64,000 nucleotides of DNA from Glycine soja. Its lineage: Eukaryota > Streptophyta > Magnoliopsida > Fabales > Fabaceae. Shown piece after piece: positions 46,207-58,267 of the stretch (position 1 is its first letter; every line of letters begins with the position of its first letter). The notes below the pieces were generated by a model, which did no database searches, was not told the DNA's origin, and saw nothing but the letters and a program-made list of their open reading frames with translations. The stretch spans positions 31,272,411-31,336,410 of the forward strand of contig NC_041004.1 of NCBI RefSeq assembly GCF_004193775.1. Reading direction: 5' to 3'. Both the position numbers and the translations under genes were made by a program.

Positions 46207-46995
46207 GTAAATTATGTTTTTGGTCCCGCCAACCTATTTAGCTTTTATGGTTTGGATCCCTTAACTTTTCAAAGGTCGGTCTTGGTCTTCAATTTTCTTT
46301 TTCGTCTTAAAAACTGCTAGAAATTGTTTGGGTAATTTATTTAAAAGATCTTAAACATATTTTAGCGGCTTTTCCGACCAATCTTGAAGTCATGTTGTTA
46401 ACCATGAAAATTTCCAGATCCCTCACAATAACAATTGAAGCATCACCTTCTACGTTCATGTCGATAGCACAATTTGAAACTCATCTAAAATCAACATCCA
46501 CACTGAATCTTTCCCTTGTGCAGGGTGTTTGGGTTGGGTCGCTCCTTGACGGTGATGGGTGCTGATCACAATGGTTGGGTTTGGTGGCTATGGCGGCATG
46601 ACGGTGGTGGTGGCTTGGGTGGCGGCGGCATGCTGAAGAGATGGTGCAAGTGCTATTGTTTGGTTATGTTTGGGTATGGTTTCAGATCTAGATCCTTCTT
46701 TGAGCAGTTGCTTCTTCAGTTCTCACAAATTTAGCGTGTTTAATGATTATGTGAACAAGAAGTATCTCATTCATCTGGTTTCAGTTATAGTTCCGTAGAT
46801 TTTTTAAATGAGTTCTTCAATTTTCGGCGTTTTTAGTTGCCAAAAAACATATAATAATAATAATTATATCATCATTTAACGGTCAAATAAATGAAAAAGA
46901 CTAGAACAATGAGCAGAGAAAAAGTTTAGAAATGAAGACTAATCTTTAAAAAGTTAAAGAACCAAAATCATAAAAGTTTGAAAACCAAAAACATA
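46207..46995. mobile_element. Small terminal-inverted-repeat element
   Basis: The left end ATTATGTTTTTGGTCC...CCTTAACTTTTCAAAGG.. matches the reverse complement of the right end (46,890-46,995) over about 90 bases with several mismatches. The middle (46,510-46,740) has higher GC, with a Gly/Trp-rich frame not like a known protein and possibly a captured scrap. It looks like a non-autonomous DNA transposon, perhaps a MULE derivative. Target duplications were not found. Confidence 0.5.
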
Positions 46996-48029
46996 ATGCA
47001 TCTTATTTGCTACAAGACCTTAGAAAGGTGTTTTGGCTAAATTTGGCCTTTCTTTAGACTCTGATTGTATGTATGCTTTTTTATTCACCTCCACCCTGGA
47101 GTGCGTGCTGATTTGTCCTCTCAGTCTGGCTCCGAATCTGATGTAATCTGTTTGTTACGGGTTAATTAATGAATATTAAAATCCCCTTGGGCTTTCGGGG
47201 TAAATTTTTCCTGTTACATTTGAAGATGAATTAGCTGCAATTTCTTCACAAGAACTATTCAGTCACTTAAACTTCACAGCAACGAAAACTCTTTCTCGTG
47301 CTACTTAAAGATTTTCAATCTTAATTCCCAGACATCTTTTTTTTTACCTGATCATTCATAATTCCCAAGTCCACATTAAGCAATTTGTCATTTTTTTATT
47401 TCATCAAGTCATTTAGTCATACATTTTCAAGTTTCCAAAAGGAAAATATTAAGACAAAATCAATGGAGCGAATCCCTATAATAACTAGTATATGTTTATT
47501 ATACAAGTGCTTTTATTTTATAAGATTCTGATTCAATAATAATAACATTTATTTTCATCAGCAGTTTAAATTCTATATTTTAATATGCAAAGTGCACCTT
47601 ATTATAAAAAAAATTCGAATTTATCCGGTATAAGCTAACCCTCTAAACATAATCTACTCGATTAGTATTGACGGTTTCTAGAGGAGAATATTGGGCAGTA
47701 TTGATTACATTAAACATCACAAAAGAATGAAAAAAAATGTAAAAGAAATTAAGTGTAAAGGTAAAGTTAACATAGTTGATCCAAGATGTCCAAGAGACAG
47801 AAATCAAATCTAAGATACCAGCTTTTACGCCTCTATCTCTAATAAATGATTTAGTAAAGATTCATACAATCTACTAAAAACCCTTTTTGAGTTATAAAAA
47901 AAATGAAACAAAATAAATTAATTGGATGAACTATGGGACATAAATCACCCGACACCAAGAAAACATGAAATGAAAAGAAATACTGTACTCAAAAGACCTG
48001 TGCCAAATTTCAGGTAACCGATTACGACA
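46996..48029. other. Gene-free DNA downstream of the RGP1-like gene
   Basis: No coding sequence supported. A segment at about 47,030-47,200, ending CCCCTTGGGCTTTCGGGG, looks like the 3' untranslated end of some retroelement or gene but cannot be assigned. Confidence 0.35.
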
Positions 48030-48187
48030 AATTGACCGAATTTTGATATGCTACAAATGATCCTTCTGACATTTCACTGGCTGCTATTCTGTGGATATTT
48101 TGTACATTGAGGAATTGAAGCTTGGGGTAAATTGAAAAGGCTACAATGGTCGGTTCCACACATTTCATCTTCAGTTTAATTTAACTG
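48030..48187 (-). other. Likely 3' UTR exon of the RGP1-like gene
   Basis: On the minus strand a pyrimidine tract ending TTTTTGCAG (acceptor at about 48,188) precedes a GC-moderate non-repetitive segment. It lies downstream of the stop codon at 48,692-48,694. Placement suggests a spliced 3' UTR. No poly(A) site could be fixed. Confidence 0.4.
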
Positions 48188-48691
48188 CAAAAACAAATCA
48201 AAATCAAAACCAGTTCTGATTAAATATCAATCACAATGGCAATCAAGTGATAACCAAATAAAAAACAAAAGAAAGTACATAGGATGATGTTTAACGGATT
48301 GGGGAATTGAAACTCAAGAATTGAACAACAATTGACATAATATCAGTGCTAATTATTGAAACTGTGGAGTTTTAGGAAGATGTGGAAAAGAAAATAACAC
48401 TAAATATTAAGAGATTTAAGTTGACTTAATTCTATTTAATGTTTTAAAAAGTACTTGTGTATAAAACTTGGAATATTAACCTTCATTTATACTAATCATA
48501 ATCCTATTTAATTAAGGAAAGTAATCATGAGATTAGAAAAAATGGTAACCAATCCTAAGATAAAAAAGTAAAACCAAAGAATAATCTAAGATAGTCTAAG
48601 TATTTGATGTGATAGTTTCATATATTCAACACTAATTAACATGTACAGTTAATGGAGCTAGTTCAATGTAAATCAAAGATTCATAATACCT

Positions 48692-51600
48692 TCAATTGTG
48701 TACCCACATAGGATCCAAAGAGAAAAGTTTATCACTTCTTGTACCAGAAGCAGGAGCTCTTGGTGGTGGAGCATGTACAGTAATTGGAAGAACCCATTCC
48801 GTTTTTTCCCTTCCCTCAATTAGAAGAGGATGCTCATACCTGTGGTTCAAAAAATCGTACAAATTTAAATGACCAATGTCACTTAAGGATTCCAATTTCC
48901 ATGAAACCTATTTTTTACATTTGAAGCAGGAATCATGATTTGTAATACAACAATAGCTTGTGCCACTAGGCAAGGTCCACTACATGGATCACATGACATC
49001 ACTGGACTTGGTTAAAAACCAAATTCTTGAAGATATTATTCACCATAATATCACAAGAATTAAGGTTTGTGTTGTGTAGGATAAATGTCAATGAAAACTA
49101 AAGGCTGATCTTTGCCATGCCTTGAATAAATATATGGTTGAATATTAAAAACCAAAGATTAAGAAGGCTATAGTACATCCACAAGTAGTATAAAATGACA
49201 AATGGTCCTAGCAAAAAGAAAGGTGCATGTATGCCATGGATAGTCTTCAGAATAAAAATTGAAAAAAAAAATCTTAAAAGTAAACAATAGTTGGGCTATG
49301 AATTAAAAAATGGGTAGGGTGCAGCCAAAGATGGCACGTGTGTGGAGTGTGGAGTGTAGAATGAGTTGCTCTCATGTAAAGATCAACCAAAAAGCAGGTG
49401 GAGCTGAATATGAGTAGAAGAGGTGGTCAAAACTCATACTTTTTCCAATCTACATGCTTTGGAGTTGTGAAAAATTCAAAGCGGAGAACCCACTGCACAG
49501 ATACATGTTGAGTTGAGAAGGACATTGGACCATCCATGGGGATAGAAAAAAGAAAGCTTGTCTGCACCAAATCTGCAACAACCTCATGATGATCACTCTG
49601 AACCTAAAAGCACAGTTGAGACCACAATTGTCAGAATCAGAGGCCATTAATAACATTTTGAAATACATATGATCCCATTTCTTTTTCTCTTGAGTATTGC
49701 AGACAGACAATTTAAAAGCAAGTCTTTAAAAAAGTCAATCAGAGATTGGCCATTGAATAATCATGCATTATGGTTAATCAAAAGGCACCAGTAAACCAGA
49801 TCTACATCATTAATTCTGAATAACATATTGTAGATATTAGTGATAAGGGGCTTTTAGGGCTATGTATTATATATCAATTGCTGCATAGCTTAGTGTGGCT
49901 ATATAAACCAAGTATAGGATGAAATAGGGAAATGCTTCAAGTGTAATTTGTGGCCACAAAGTACCTATAAAACTTGAAGCAAAACTCTATCAACAGCTAC
50001 AAGACTAGTAATGCTCATGGTAGCAAAAGCTGGGAAGTAAAGTGCCAACAGGAACAAAAACAAATAAAAGTAGCAGATAAGAATGTGGAGGTGGATGAAT
50101 AGACATACAAGAATGATATTAGTAGGAACAAATGTATTTAGGAGAAAGTAGGAACAGCATCTATCAAAGAGAAGATGATACAAAATCACCAAGGTGGTCA
50201 GGAAAGGTTTAGACCAATGAAGTGAATAAAATCAAAGATAGTCTCATGAAAAGAGGTAGATTAAGACCAAAGCAAACTTTAGGAGAACCATTAACAAAGA
50301 CCTTAATCTAAATGGATTTAACGAATGCTAGGTTTTTTATTCAACCAGTCAGTAAAAGTTTAAAAGGAGTAGTGAGAGGTAAAAGAAATAGAAAATACCT
50401 TAGTGATTGTAGGCGAATTCCTTCTAGAATGGTGGACAAATCGCCGATTTATAGTTTCCGAAGTTTCCAATGTTATTGAGATCTGAAAATAATAACTACT
50501 ATAATAAATTCACTTCCAGAGTATCTCACCCCCAAAAATTGATTTGTTAACTATTAGTTTAACTCTCAACAGATGACAAGGGCAGTCACCTCAAGGCATC
50601 TCCTAGCTCCTTCATGAAAGAAAGTGAGAGTGCCACCTATCTGTAACAAGAAAGTTGCTGGTGAATAGACTTCTTATGTACACCATGTATCAAACTCGAC
50701 TTGATTATCCTTACCATATCACTGAAGTAATAAGTTGAGTCGGAATTTTTAGGGGAAAATTTAAGCAAAACTTGATCATCAAGTCGGATATTGTAAGACC
50801 TTCCTCTAATAAAGCCTTCTGCTGCAGAAAATGTCTGCATAAAATTAGCTTACATGGAATGTAAATTATTTTAAAAAAATTTGGAGTACAATATCCAATG
50901 TGTCTGAAGCACATAAAATCATTTTAGGAGAGAAGAAAATGCATCAATTTACATGATATAGATTCTACAGCCCCAGCTTCAGGCGAAGAGGATACTCCCA
51001 CATCATATTCTGCAGAAAATGTCTTCCGCAGCTTCTGTTGCTCATTTGGGGAGACAATTGCAAATGACTTCTGGGTTGACAAGACATCTGTTTTCTAAAT
51101 GAATTAGCATAGCAAATACTTGATTTCAAAGCCAAAAGTAAATAATGACTCCTATCAATCAGACACTAATAAACCAACACAACTGGATACTGTTTCAGAA
51201 ATATATTTCTACAAGAAAAAATTAGCAGTTTCACACATAAACCGACACCAAGGTATAGTTTAATTTGCTCACCAGCACCAGAATCAGACAACACTTCAGC
51301 AACAGACAGCCTAGGAAGTGCCATATTTGAAGATAAACTTGTTCGGAAACCTTCTAAAGTAGAAACATCCCTGGTCAATGATCTTGCAGAAGAAGATCGC
51401 AATGACAGTGAACTTCCAAAGCCTCTGTTTAGACTCTCTCTCATGGGATTATAAGAAGAAACAGATGAGATATCATCTCTTGAGCTGTCATAGCCCTCCT
51501 CAACTCCATCATACATGTCATTTGCTCTAACCTGTATAAAAATGATTTCATTTTATATCTTGAGTACATGAAAAAGAACAGCATGGAATAAGTGAAATGC

Positions 51601-52960
51601 CAAAAGATAGCTTAACATACAACCAGAAATGAGATATATAATTCCAAAAAAAAGAATTTGAAAAAAAGTTTTGTACTGTTTAATTAGTAACCAGCATTGA
51701 TTCTTTGGACAATGGAATGGGGAGAATAAGAAATAGATTTAGATTCCCAAGAGGGGGGAGTATTATTAGTTAACCCATTAGTAGTTGAGTATTGTTAGAT
51801 AACCCATTAGCTAGTTTAGTTAGTTATAAATTATAATCAGTAGTTAGTTAGCTACAATCAATGAAGGGTACATAACACGTATAAATAGAAGATGGGAAAG
51901 GACAGCATCTAAACTTCTAAAAATGAGCAGATTTCATATTACTTTAGAATGAAAGATCATTGTGTGATTTTAACCAAAATCCAATCTACAATTCTAAATC
52001 CATTTTAAAATGTAATTTTTCAACCGATTTCACATTTTGCAAAGACAGAACATTTTAAAATTAAAAACAGATGAAGGCATTATTAAAACAATAGATAGCA
52101 ATCGAATATAGGCTAAAACACAGATAAGTTTAGTTTACCCAATTAAAAAATATCACCAATAGCATACCCAATCAGCATCTCCATCCATCTCTTTCCAAAA
52201 TAAATCCAGTTGTACACTAGTTAAGGGAACAATATCTGAAAACATATAAACACATGGATATATTACTTATAATGTTCAACGAAAATTAAGATGACTAAAA
52301 AAATTTGATGCTACATGAAATAAACATGTATAGGTGCAAAAAAATAAGAAACTTAATAGTGATATATGCAATCAATTTTAATAAACAAGTAAATTCCCCA
52401 ACGATAGCTGGTTCTATCAAAGTTTGCTTCCCAGACAGATCATTCTTTTTGTGTTGCAAATTGTCAGGTTGAATTTGAATAAATGCCAATGTCATGGGCT
52501 CATACCAAAGAGAATGACAAATTGATACAACATATATTTATAATTTCAATGGTTTCACATAATAGCTTCTTAGGTCATCATGTAAACATGAGCAACAAAT
52601 TTCAGAATCTACAGCTAAAAAGCAGCAAAAATAGAACTACAGGGCCTATTAGAAAAGCTAAATCTTCCACATATCCATCTATAGCATAAGCTATATTTGT
52701 TCCACATCAGCATTCAAAATTTTAAAAGTATTTTTTTTTCTTTTAAACGGAAAGCAATTTTACTTTGTACAGAAGAACATCTTCACATACTCCTTTATAA
52801 CCAGAAAATCTATGTAGACCTCGATAGAAGAAGTCAGAAACCATTACAACAGGTTTAGAACGGAAATAAAATAGAAAGAAAGTTAACCAAACTAACCATC
52901 ATCTATTGGAAAGCCACTACTTTTTTGGTTTATCCATATTTGTAATGGAATACGAACTTC
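48692..52960 (-). CDS. RGP1 family protein (Rab6/Ypt6 GEF partner), 5' incomplete
   Basis: Nine minus-strand exons join in one open frame of 1,080 bases with consistent phases and GT-AG introns: 52,960-52,897; 52,235-52,168; 51,531-51,273; 51,087-50,953; 50,821-50,715; 50,640-50,590; 50,482-50,399; 49,603-49,440; 48,839-48,692. The encoded 359 residues run from EVRIPLQIWINQKSSG through a Ser-rich linker (YDSSRDDISSVSSYN) to the arrestin-like end. There GRSYNIRLDDQVLLKFSPKN, GGTLTFFHEGARRCLE, VQSDHHEVVADLVQTSFLFS and YEHPLLIEGREKTEWVLPIT precede the stop TGA. This matches Rgp1 (PF08737 type), which with Ric1 activates Rab6/Ypt6 GTPases in endosome-to-Golgi traffic. The N-terminal arrestin part is not in the window. 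No frame damage was seen, so the gene is probably functional. Confidence 0.78.
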
Positions 52961-53300
52961 CTGCAGAAATGAAAGTTAACAAACTTAAAAATCTAAAAAT
53001 AGGCAAACCAGTACATGTTAAAAGATTGAAATAAAAATATCCAAAAAAGGAAGTACACATCAATGTTATCAAACCCAGATAATGACACAGATCAGCCAAC
53101 CCCAAAAACATTAAAGTGAGATGTCCACTATACCAAAGGTTATACGTACAAGACAAATAGTTTATACCACACACACTTAAGAGCTCAAAACTAAAGAGTT
53201 ATCTAAAATTAAAGGCGCAGTCATAATTACTAATCAAAAGTAATAACAAAACACAATCATCATCAAAAAGGAAGATGGTATAATAAAGGACAAAACTCTG
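52961..53300 (-). other. Intron of the RGP1-like gene next to the LINE
   Basis: Ends on the minus strand with TTTCATTTCTGCAG at the acceptor for exon 52,960. It contains no exon and runs into the 3' end of the LINE at about 53,300. The upstream donor is beyond the window. Confidence 0.6.
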
Positions 53301-53559
53301 TTTTTTTATTAGAAAAAAATAATAGTATATATTAATATGATAAAACAGTACCAGTGGTACTGATATATATACATGTCAATACTCTCCCAAGCAGAAGTAT
53401 GGTTCCCTAATACACACTACCTAGCAGGCATTAAGGAACCAGAAATCTGACTATCGAGATTTCGTAAATCCACCCAACACCTAATCCTAATTTCCCCAAG
53501 ATAATGATTCCCACCAAATCAGTTGAATTTTAGGACAGCTGAAAAATAAATGAGCTGCC

Positions 53560-56500
53560 TCCTCTTCCTTATCCCTGCAGAATGGGCACATTCTGTCCTT
53601 TATGTCCACATTTCTCCTACACAAGTTGGACCTAGTGGGCAATCCGTCCCGTATCAGTCTCCACGCAAAAAAGGCAGCTTTGCTCGGGATTTTTAACTTT
53701 CATATGTCTTTAAATGCCCCATCCAGATTCTCATCTCTTGAGTCATTGTCCAGCAGGTTGTGTGCACTACGGACAGTATATATCCCACTTGGATCATTCA
53801 GCCACACCCACTTGTCTAGTTGGTGGGCATTTATGGTGACTCCTTGGATTTCTTCCAAAAAAATTGCACTCATACCTATCTCAGCTTCAAACAGTAATCT
53901 TCTCCACAGCAGAGACCATCCCCATGCTCCCTCTACACTGCTCCCCATCTGCTGAATGTATGTGTTGTGCTGGTTCGAATTTAGGTAAAGCCTAGGATAT
54001 TTTATCATTAACGGAATCACATTATTGTTCCACCCATCTCAGAATCTGACTTTTGAACCACATCCCACACTCCATCTTATACGGGATTTAAACCAGCTAT
54101 CCTCCCCTGACCCACGGCACATATCACGAAGGTCCTTCCACCACACAGATTCAGCAGAATTCCTCCTTTCTACATCCAAACTCCTCCATCCCCAATACTT
54201 TGAGTCCAACATTCTAGCCCACAATTCTTCTTGATGATTAAACAAGTTCCATCTCCATTTTCCTAGAAGAGTGCAATTAAATTTGTTCAAATCCCTAATT
54301 CCCAAACCTCCCTTCTCCTTTGATAGACATACTAATTCCCAACTTATCCAAGCGATTTTCTTCTGCTCTACTCCTCCACCCCAGAGGAAACACCTTTGCA
54401 ACTTCACCAGCTTGTCGACTGCCTTCTTTGGGATCCTGAAAAATGAAAGAAAATAAATAGGAATTGAATTCAGGGCAGACTTTATCAAAGTCACCCTTCC
54501 CCAAAAAGAAAGATGTTTTTGCTTCCATTTCGTCAATTTTCTCTCACACTTTTTGATAATGGAATCCCAAGCCACACAACTTCTTAGATTTGCCCCTATC
54601 GGAACACCCACATATTAGAAAGGTACAGGTAGCAAGCTGCAGTTTAGATATGATGCAACGTTCCTCATCCACTGCAATGACATCCCTATCGCCCCAAAAT
54701 GACTTTTTGCAAAGTTTATTTTTAGCCCTGAAACCAGCTCAAAACTCCTTAGCATCACTTTAATGGCTCTTACGTTTTCCATTGACGCTTCCCCGAAGAA
54801 AATCGTATCGTCTACATACTGAAGAATGTTGATCTCCACCAAATTTCTTCCAACCATGAATCCCTTAAACTGGGTGTCATGCAACACTTCTCTCATCAGA
54901 CCTGTTAGGCCCTCTGCCACAATATTAAATAGAAGTAGGGCTAATGGGTCCCCTTGTCTAAGTCCCTTTTGGGGGATGAGTTCAGCTGACGGGCTCCTAT
55001 TGATCAATACCGAGATAGAGGCTGAGTTAAGGCAGCCTACAATCCAAGTAACCCACTTAGAACAGAATCCCATTCTCCTGAGCATATACACCAAAAAAGT
55101 CCTAAATCACTAAATCGTAGGCCTTCTCATACACGGCTTTGAACATCAAACAGCTCTTATTACCTCTTTTCGCTTCCTCTACCACTTCATTTGCAATAAG
55201 CACACTATGAAGCATGTGTCAGCCTTCAAAAAATGCAGATTGGCGCTCATCAATAATACCTAGCAGTGTCTTCTTCAATCTCCTTGCTAACAACTTGGCC
55301 ACAATCTTATAGATACTGCCTATTAATGAAATAGGCCTATATTGGTTGAGGTTTTGTGGATCCTGCACTTTGGGGATCAATGCAATGAACAAGGCATTGG
55401 TTCCCTTCGGAAATTGTCCATTTACATAAAATTACATCCCAGAACTCTTTAATAAATTTGAAGTTTAAACCATCCAGTCTAGGGCACTTGTCACTCCTGA
55501 ATTCCCACACTGCGTCTCTTATTTCTTTCTCATGAAACCTCTCTACCAGATATTCGTTTTGCTGCTGGTTAATTGTCTGAAATCTGACCCCATCCAGCAT
55601 TGGTCTAAGCCCCTCCACCTCCGAAAATCTCTTCATGTAGAACTGACAGACCTCTTCTTTTTTTACCCTGCTAGGATCTTCTATCCAACAGCCATCAACT
55701 AGCAAACCTCTTAGCATACTATGTCTTCGGTTCCCATTTACTAAGAGGTGGAAGAAGCAGGAGTTGCAGTCCCCTTCTTTAAGCCATTTGGTCCTTGACT
55801 TCTGTCAAAGCAAGGATTCATGAGAGATGGCTGCCACCAATAATTCTTCATGCAGCTGCTTCTTCAGTCTAATTTCTTGAGTACTCAATTGTCTTTCGTC
55901 TCCTTCTTTTTCCAGCAAGTTCAGCTCCCTCTCAGTCCTTGTCATCTTCCTCTGAATGTCACCAAATTGCTCTTTGTTCCAGATTTTCAATCTTTGTTTG
56001 AGGCCCTTTATTTTTTCTTTTAGCACAAAACCACCCCAGCCCCTTATGGAATTTGTTGACCACCATTCACTGGCCACTTTTCTAAACGACTTATCATGGA
56101 ACCAACAGTCCAGAACTCGAAAAGGTTTCAGTCCCCAATCCACAAATGAGGATGACAACAAGATAGTGCAATGGTCTAAGAAGTTCCCTTCCAAGATGAA
56201 CTGAGTGTTGCCTTGCCATTTATCAAACCAATCTGCAGAGACTAGAATTCTGTCAAGCCTACTCTTAGCTGACCCATTTGGTCCATACCAAGTATATTTT
56301 CTCCCCATACAAGGCACATCATCAACTTCTAAGTCAGCAATCCAATCATTAAACTCCTTGATATTCCTCTCATCTTGTTGTCTTTGACTGGTGCCCATTC
56401 TTTCAGATGTTGTTCTTATGCTGTTAAAGTCACCTAGAATACACCATAAGCCTCCCAAATTGAAATTTCTTAGAGTTCTGATTTGATCCCACAGATTTCT

Positions 56501-56913
56501 CTTCATACCCACATCACTTGGCCAGTATATATTCACAATACAAACTCTAACACCATCTGCAATCCATATCCCTTCTAGGTAGATAAAGCCACAGCCACTA
56601 CACTTCTTTCCTAGTCTGAAAGCCTGTTCTCTTGGCTAAGTCCCAACACATTACTACTTGTTTGGTATGCTCCAATGTTGTTGGGCTTTTATTTTTTGTT
56701 AAAACCCTCGAGTCCAACCTTTCACTACTCTGTTCTTCCCAATCAATTAGTTCCTTCAATCCACTGACCTTCGATATAATTGGGGGAGTCTCAAATTGGC
56801 TTGACTCATCAATGGGTTGGCTTATTTCTACGCTATTTATTCCATCCTCATTTCCATATTCGGGCTCAGTGGCATTTGAGTTGTCTTTTTGCTTTCTACA
56901 CCATGTATGTCTG
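53560..56913 (-). pseudogene. LINE ORF2: endonuclease, reverse transcriptase, zf-RVT
   Basis: The endonuclease part (56,536-55,805) has LWCILGDFNSIR, KYTWYGPNGSAKSRLDRILV and the DH of FLDHC, the catalytic signatures of EEP nucleases. Its first part lies degenerate up to 56,900. Reverse transcriptase follows: FHEKEIRDAVWEFRSDKCP (55,560 region), RQGDPLALLLFNIVAEGL and ILQYVDDTIFFGEAS (about 54,830), which holds the YVDD active-site box, then GLKINFAKS. The downstream part (54,611-54,039) has LSFWGRVTLIKSALNSIPIY, and the end holds a zf-RVT segment with FFAWRLIRDGLPTRSNLC and MCPFC (53,690-53,580). A deletion and frameshift near 55,410 and further stops make it inactive. Confidence 0.85.
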
Positions 56914-57520
56914 TGTTGGAATTACACACATTGTATGGGTAGTTGTTCCAACAAAGAATAGTTATTAATGTACCTAGATAGTCACATATTCATGTATCTC
57001 GGAATTCACATGCATGTACATAGGTACTAGAACTTCATTAATATTCTGGTAAATTTCACATTGTATTTAATCCCTAAGTCTATATAAATATAGATCAGTT
57101 GAGTAGGTTAGCACTCAAGCATTTCACAACCTCTAGTCTCTTCAATATGGTATCTAGAGCCACCTTGTTTGTTCTTTAAAGGTTTTTGCATCTGGTCAGC
57201 AGAACCTAAAGTCCCATCTTTGTCCCTTTGTCCAAACAGCAACCTCAATATCCAAAAGTCCCTTCCACCGACCTGCCCACTATCCACCGCCGTCGGATAA
57301 CCACTTAGAAACCGCCGATCGGCCAGCCACCGAAGTCGCATCACCAGAATCCTATCCACGCGCCTCCACACGCTCTTGACTGTGACAACGCGTGTCACCC
57401 ACGCGCCACCTTCCAGCCATTGTAATCACTGCACGGTCGCCCAGATCTAATCGCCAGCCTCTCCTCTTCCTTCCTAGGTGATCAGTTCTTCGATTAGACA
57501 ACTCTTTGACAAGTGCTGAA

Positions 57521-58260
57521 ATGGCTTTAGACTCTCAGAAAACTGATGGTCCTGCCTTCTCTATCTCTGGAACACCAACAATCACTTCAGAAAAATTGAA
57601 TGGAAAAAATTATTTAGCATGGTCAACCTCTGTTGAACTTTGGTTTCTTGGCCAAGGTTATCATGAACATCTAGAGCAATCCTTAGAAAAGATTTCAGAA
57701 GACAAATGCGAGCAATGGAAGAAACTTGATTATCAACTTTGTGCTCTCTTGTGGCAGTCTATTGAGCCAACTACATTGACAAATTTCAGAGCCTTCAAAA
57801 CTTGTTATTCTTTCTGGAAAAACGCACAAAGTGTTTTTGCTAATGACATTCAACAATTGTATGACGCTGCTTAGAAATTGGTCACTCTTAAACAAACTGA
57901 TCATGACATGATTTTGATCTATATATGGTGTTGGTACTGCGTGGAGTTAAAATTATCATTGGAAGCCGATAAACTTGAAGACATAAAGACGAAACTTGAT
58001 AATCTATATATGGTGTTGGTACTACGTGGGATGCATCCAGATTTTGATCATATTCATGACCAAGTCTTAACTGGCCAAGAAGTTTCTTCTCTAGAGAATT
58101 TAATTACCCGGCTCCTTCAAGTGTCCTCGCCAAAAATAGGAGGAAATTCGGTTAACAGTATTGAAACTTCTACCATGGTATCTAATCGAGGGGGATGAGG
58201 TGGTCGTGAAAACCAAGGAGGACAAGCTGGAAGAGGAGGTCGCCCTCAATGTTCTTACTG
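57521..58260 (+). pseudogene. Copia gag, broken
   Basis: From the ATG at 57,521 (MALDSQKTDG) the frame has the Copia gag N-terminus with SEKLNGKNYLAWSTSVELWF and a helical UBN2-type region. TAG at 57,872 breaks it. The frame resumes with LDNLYMVLVLRGMHPDFDHI and SSLENLITRLL, then a Gly/Arg-rich stretch and a CCHC-like remnant (CSYCKR) near 58,250. A 23-base stretch with TCTATATATGGTGTTGGTAC is present twice (about 57,920 and 58,002), a local duplication that contributes to the damage. Confidence 0.8.
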
Positions 58261-58267
58261 TAAGAGA

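Noticed and set aside
46516..46734. Gly/Trp-rich 72-codon frame.
   Set aside because: Composition follows the GGTGG-rich DNA. No domain and no splice context.
53602..56961. Plus-strand frames across the LINE.
   Set aside because: The minus strand carries collinear endonuclease, reverse transcriptase and zf-RVT motifs; the plus-strand frames are their shadows.
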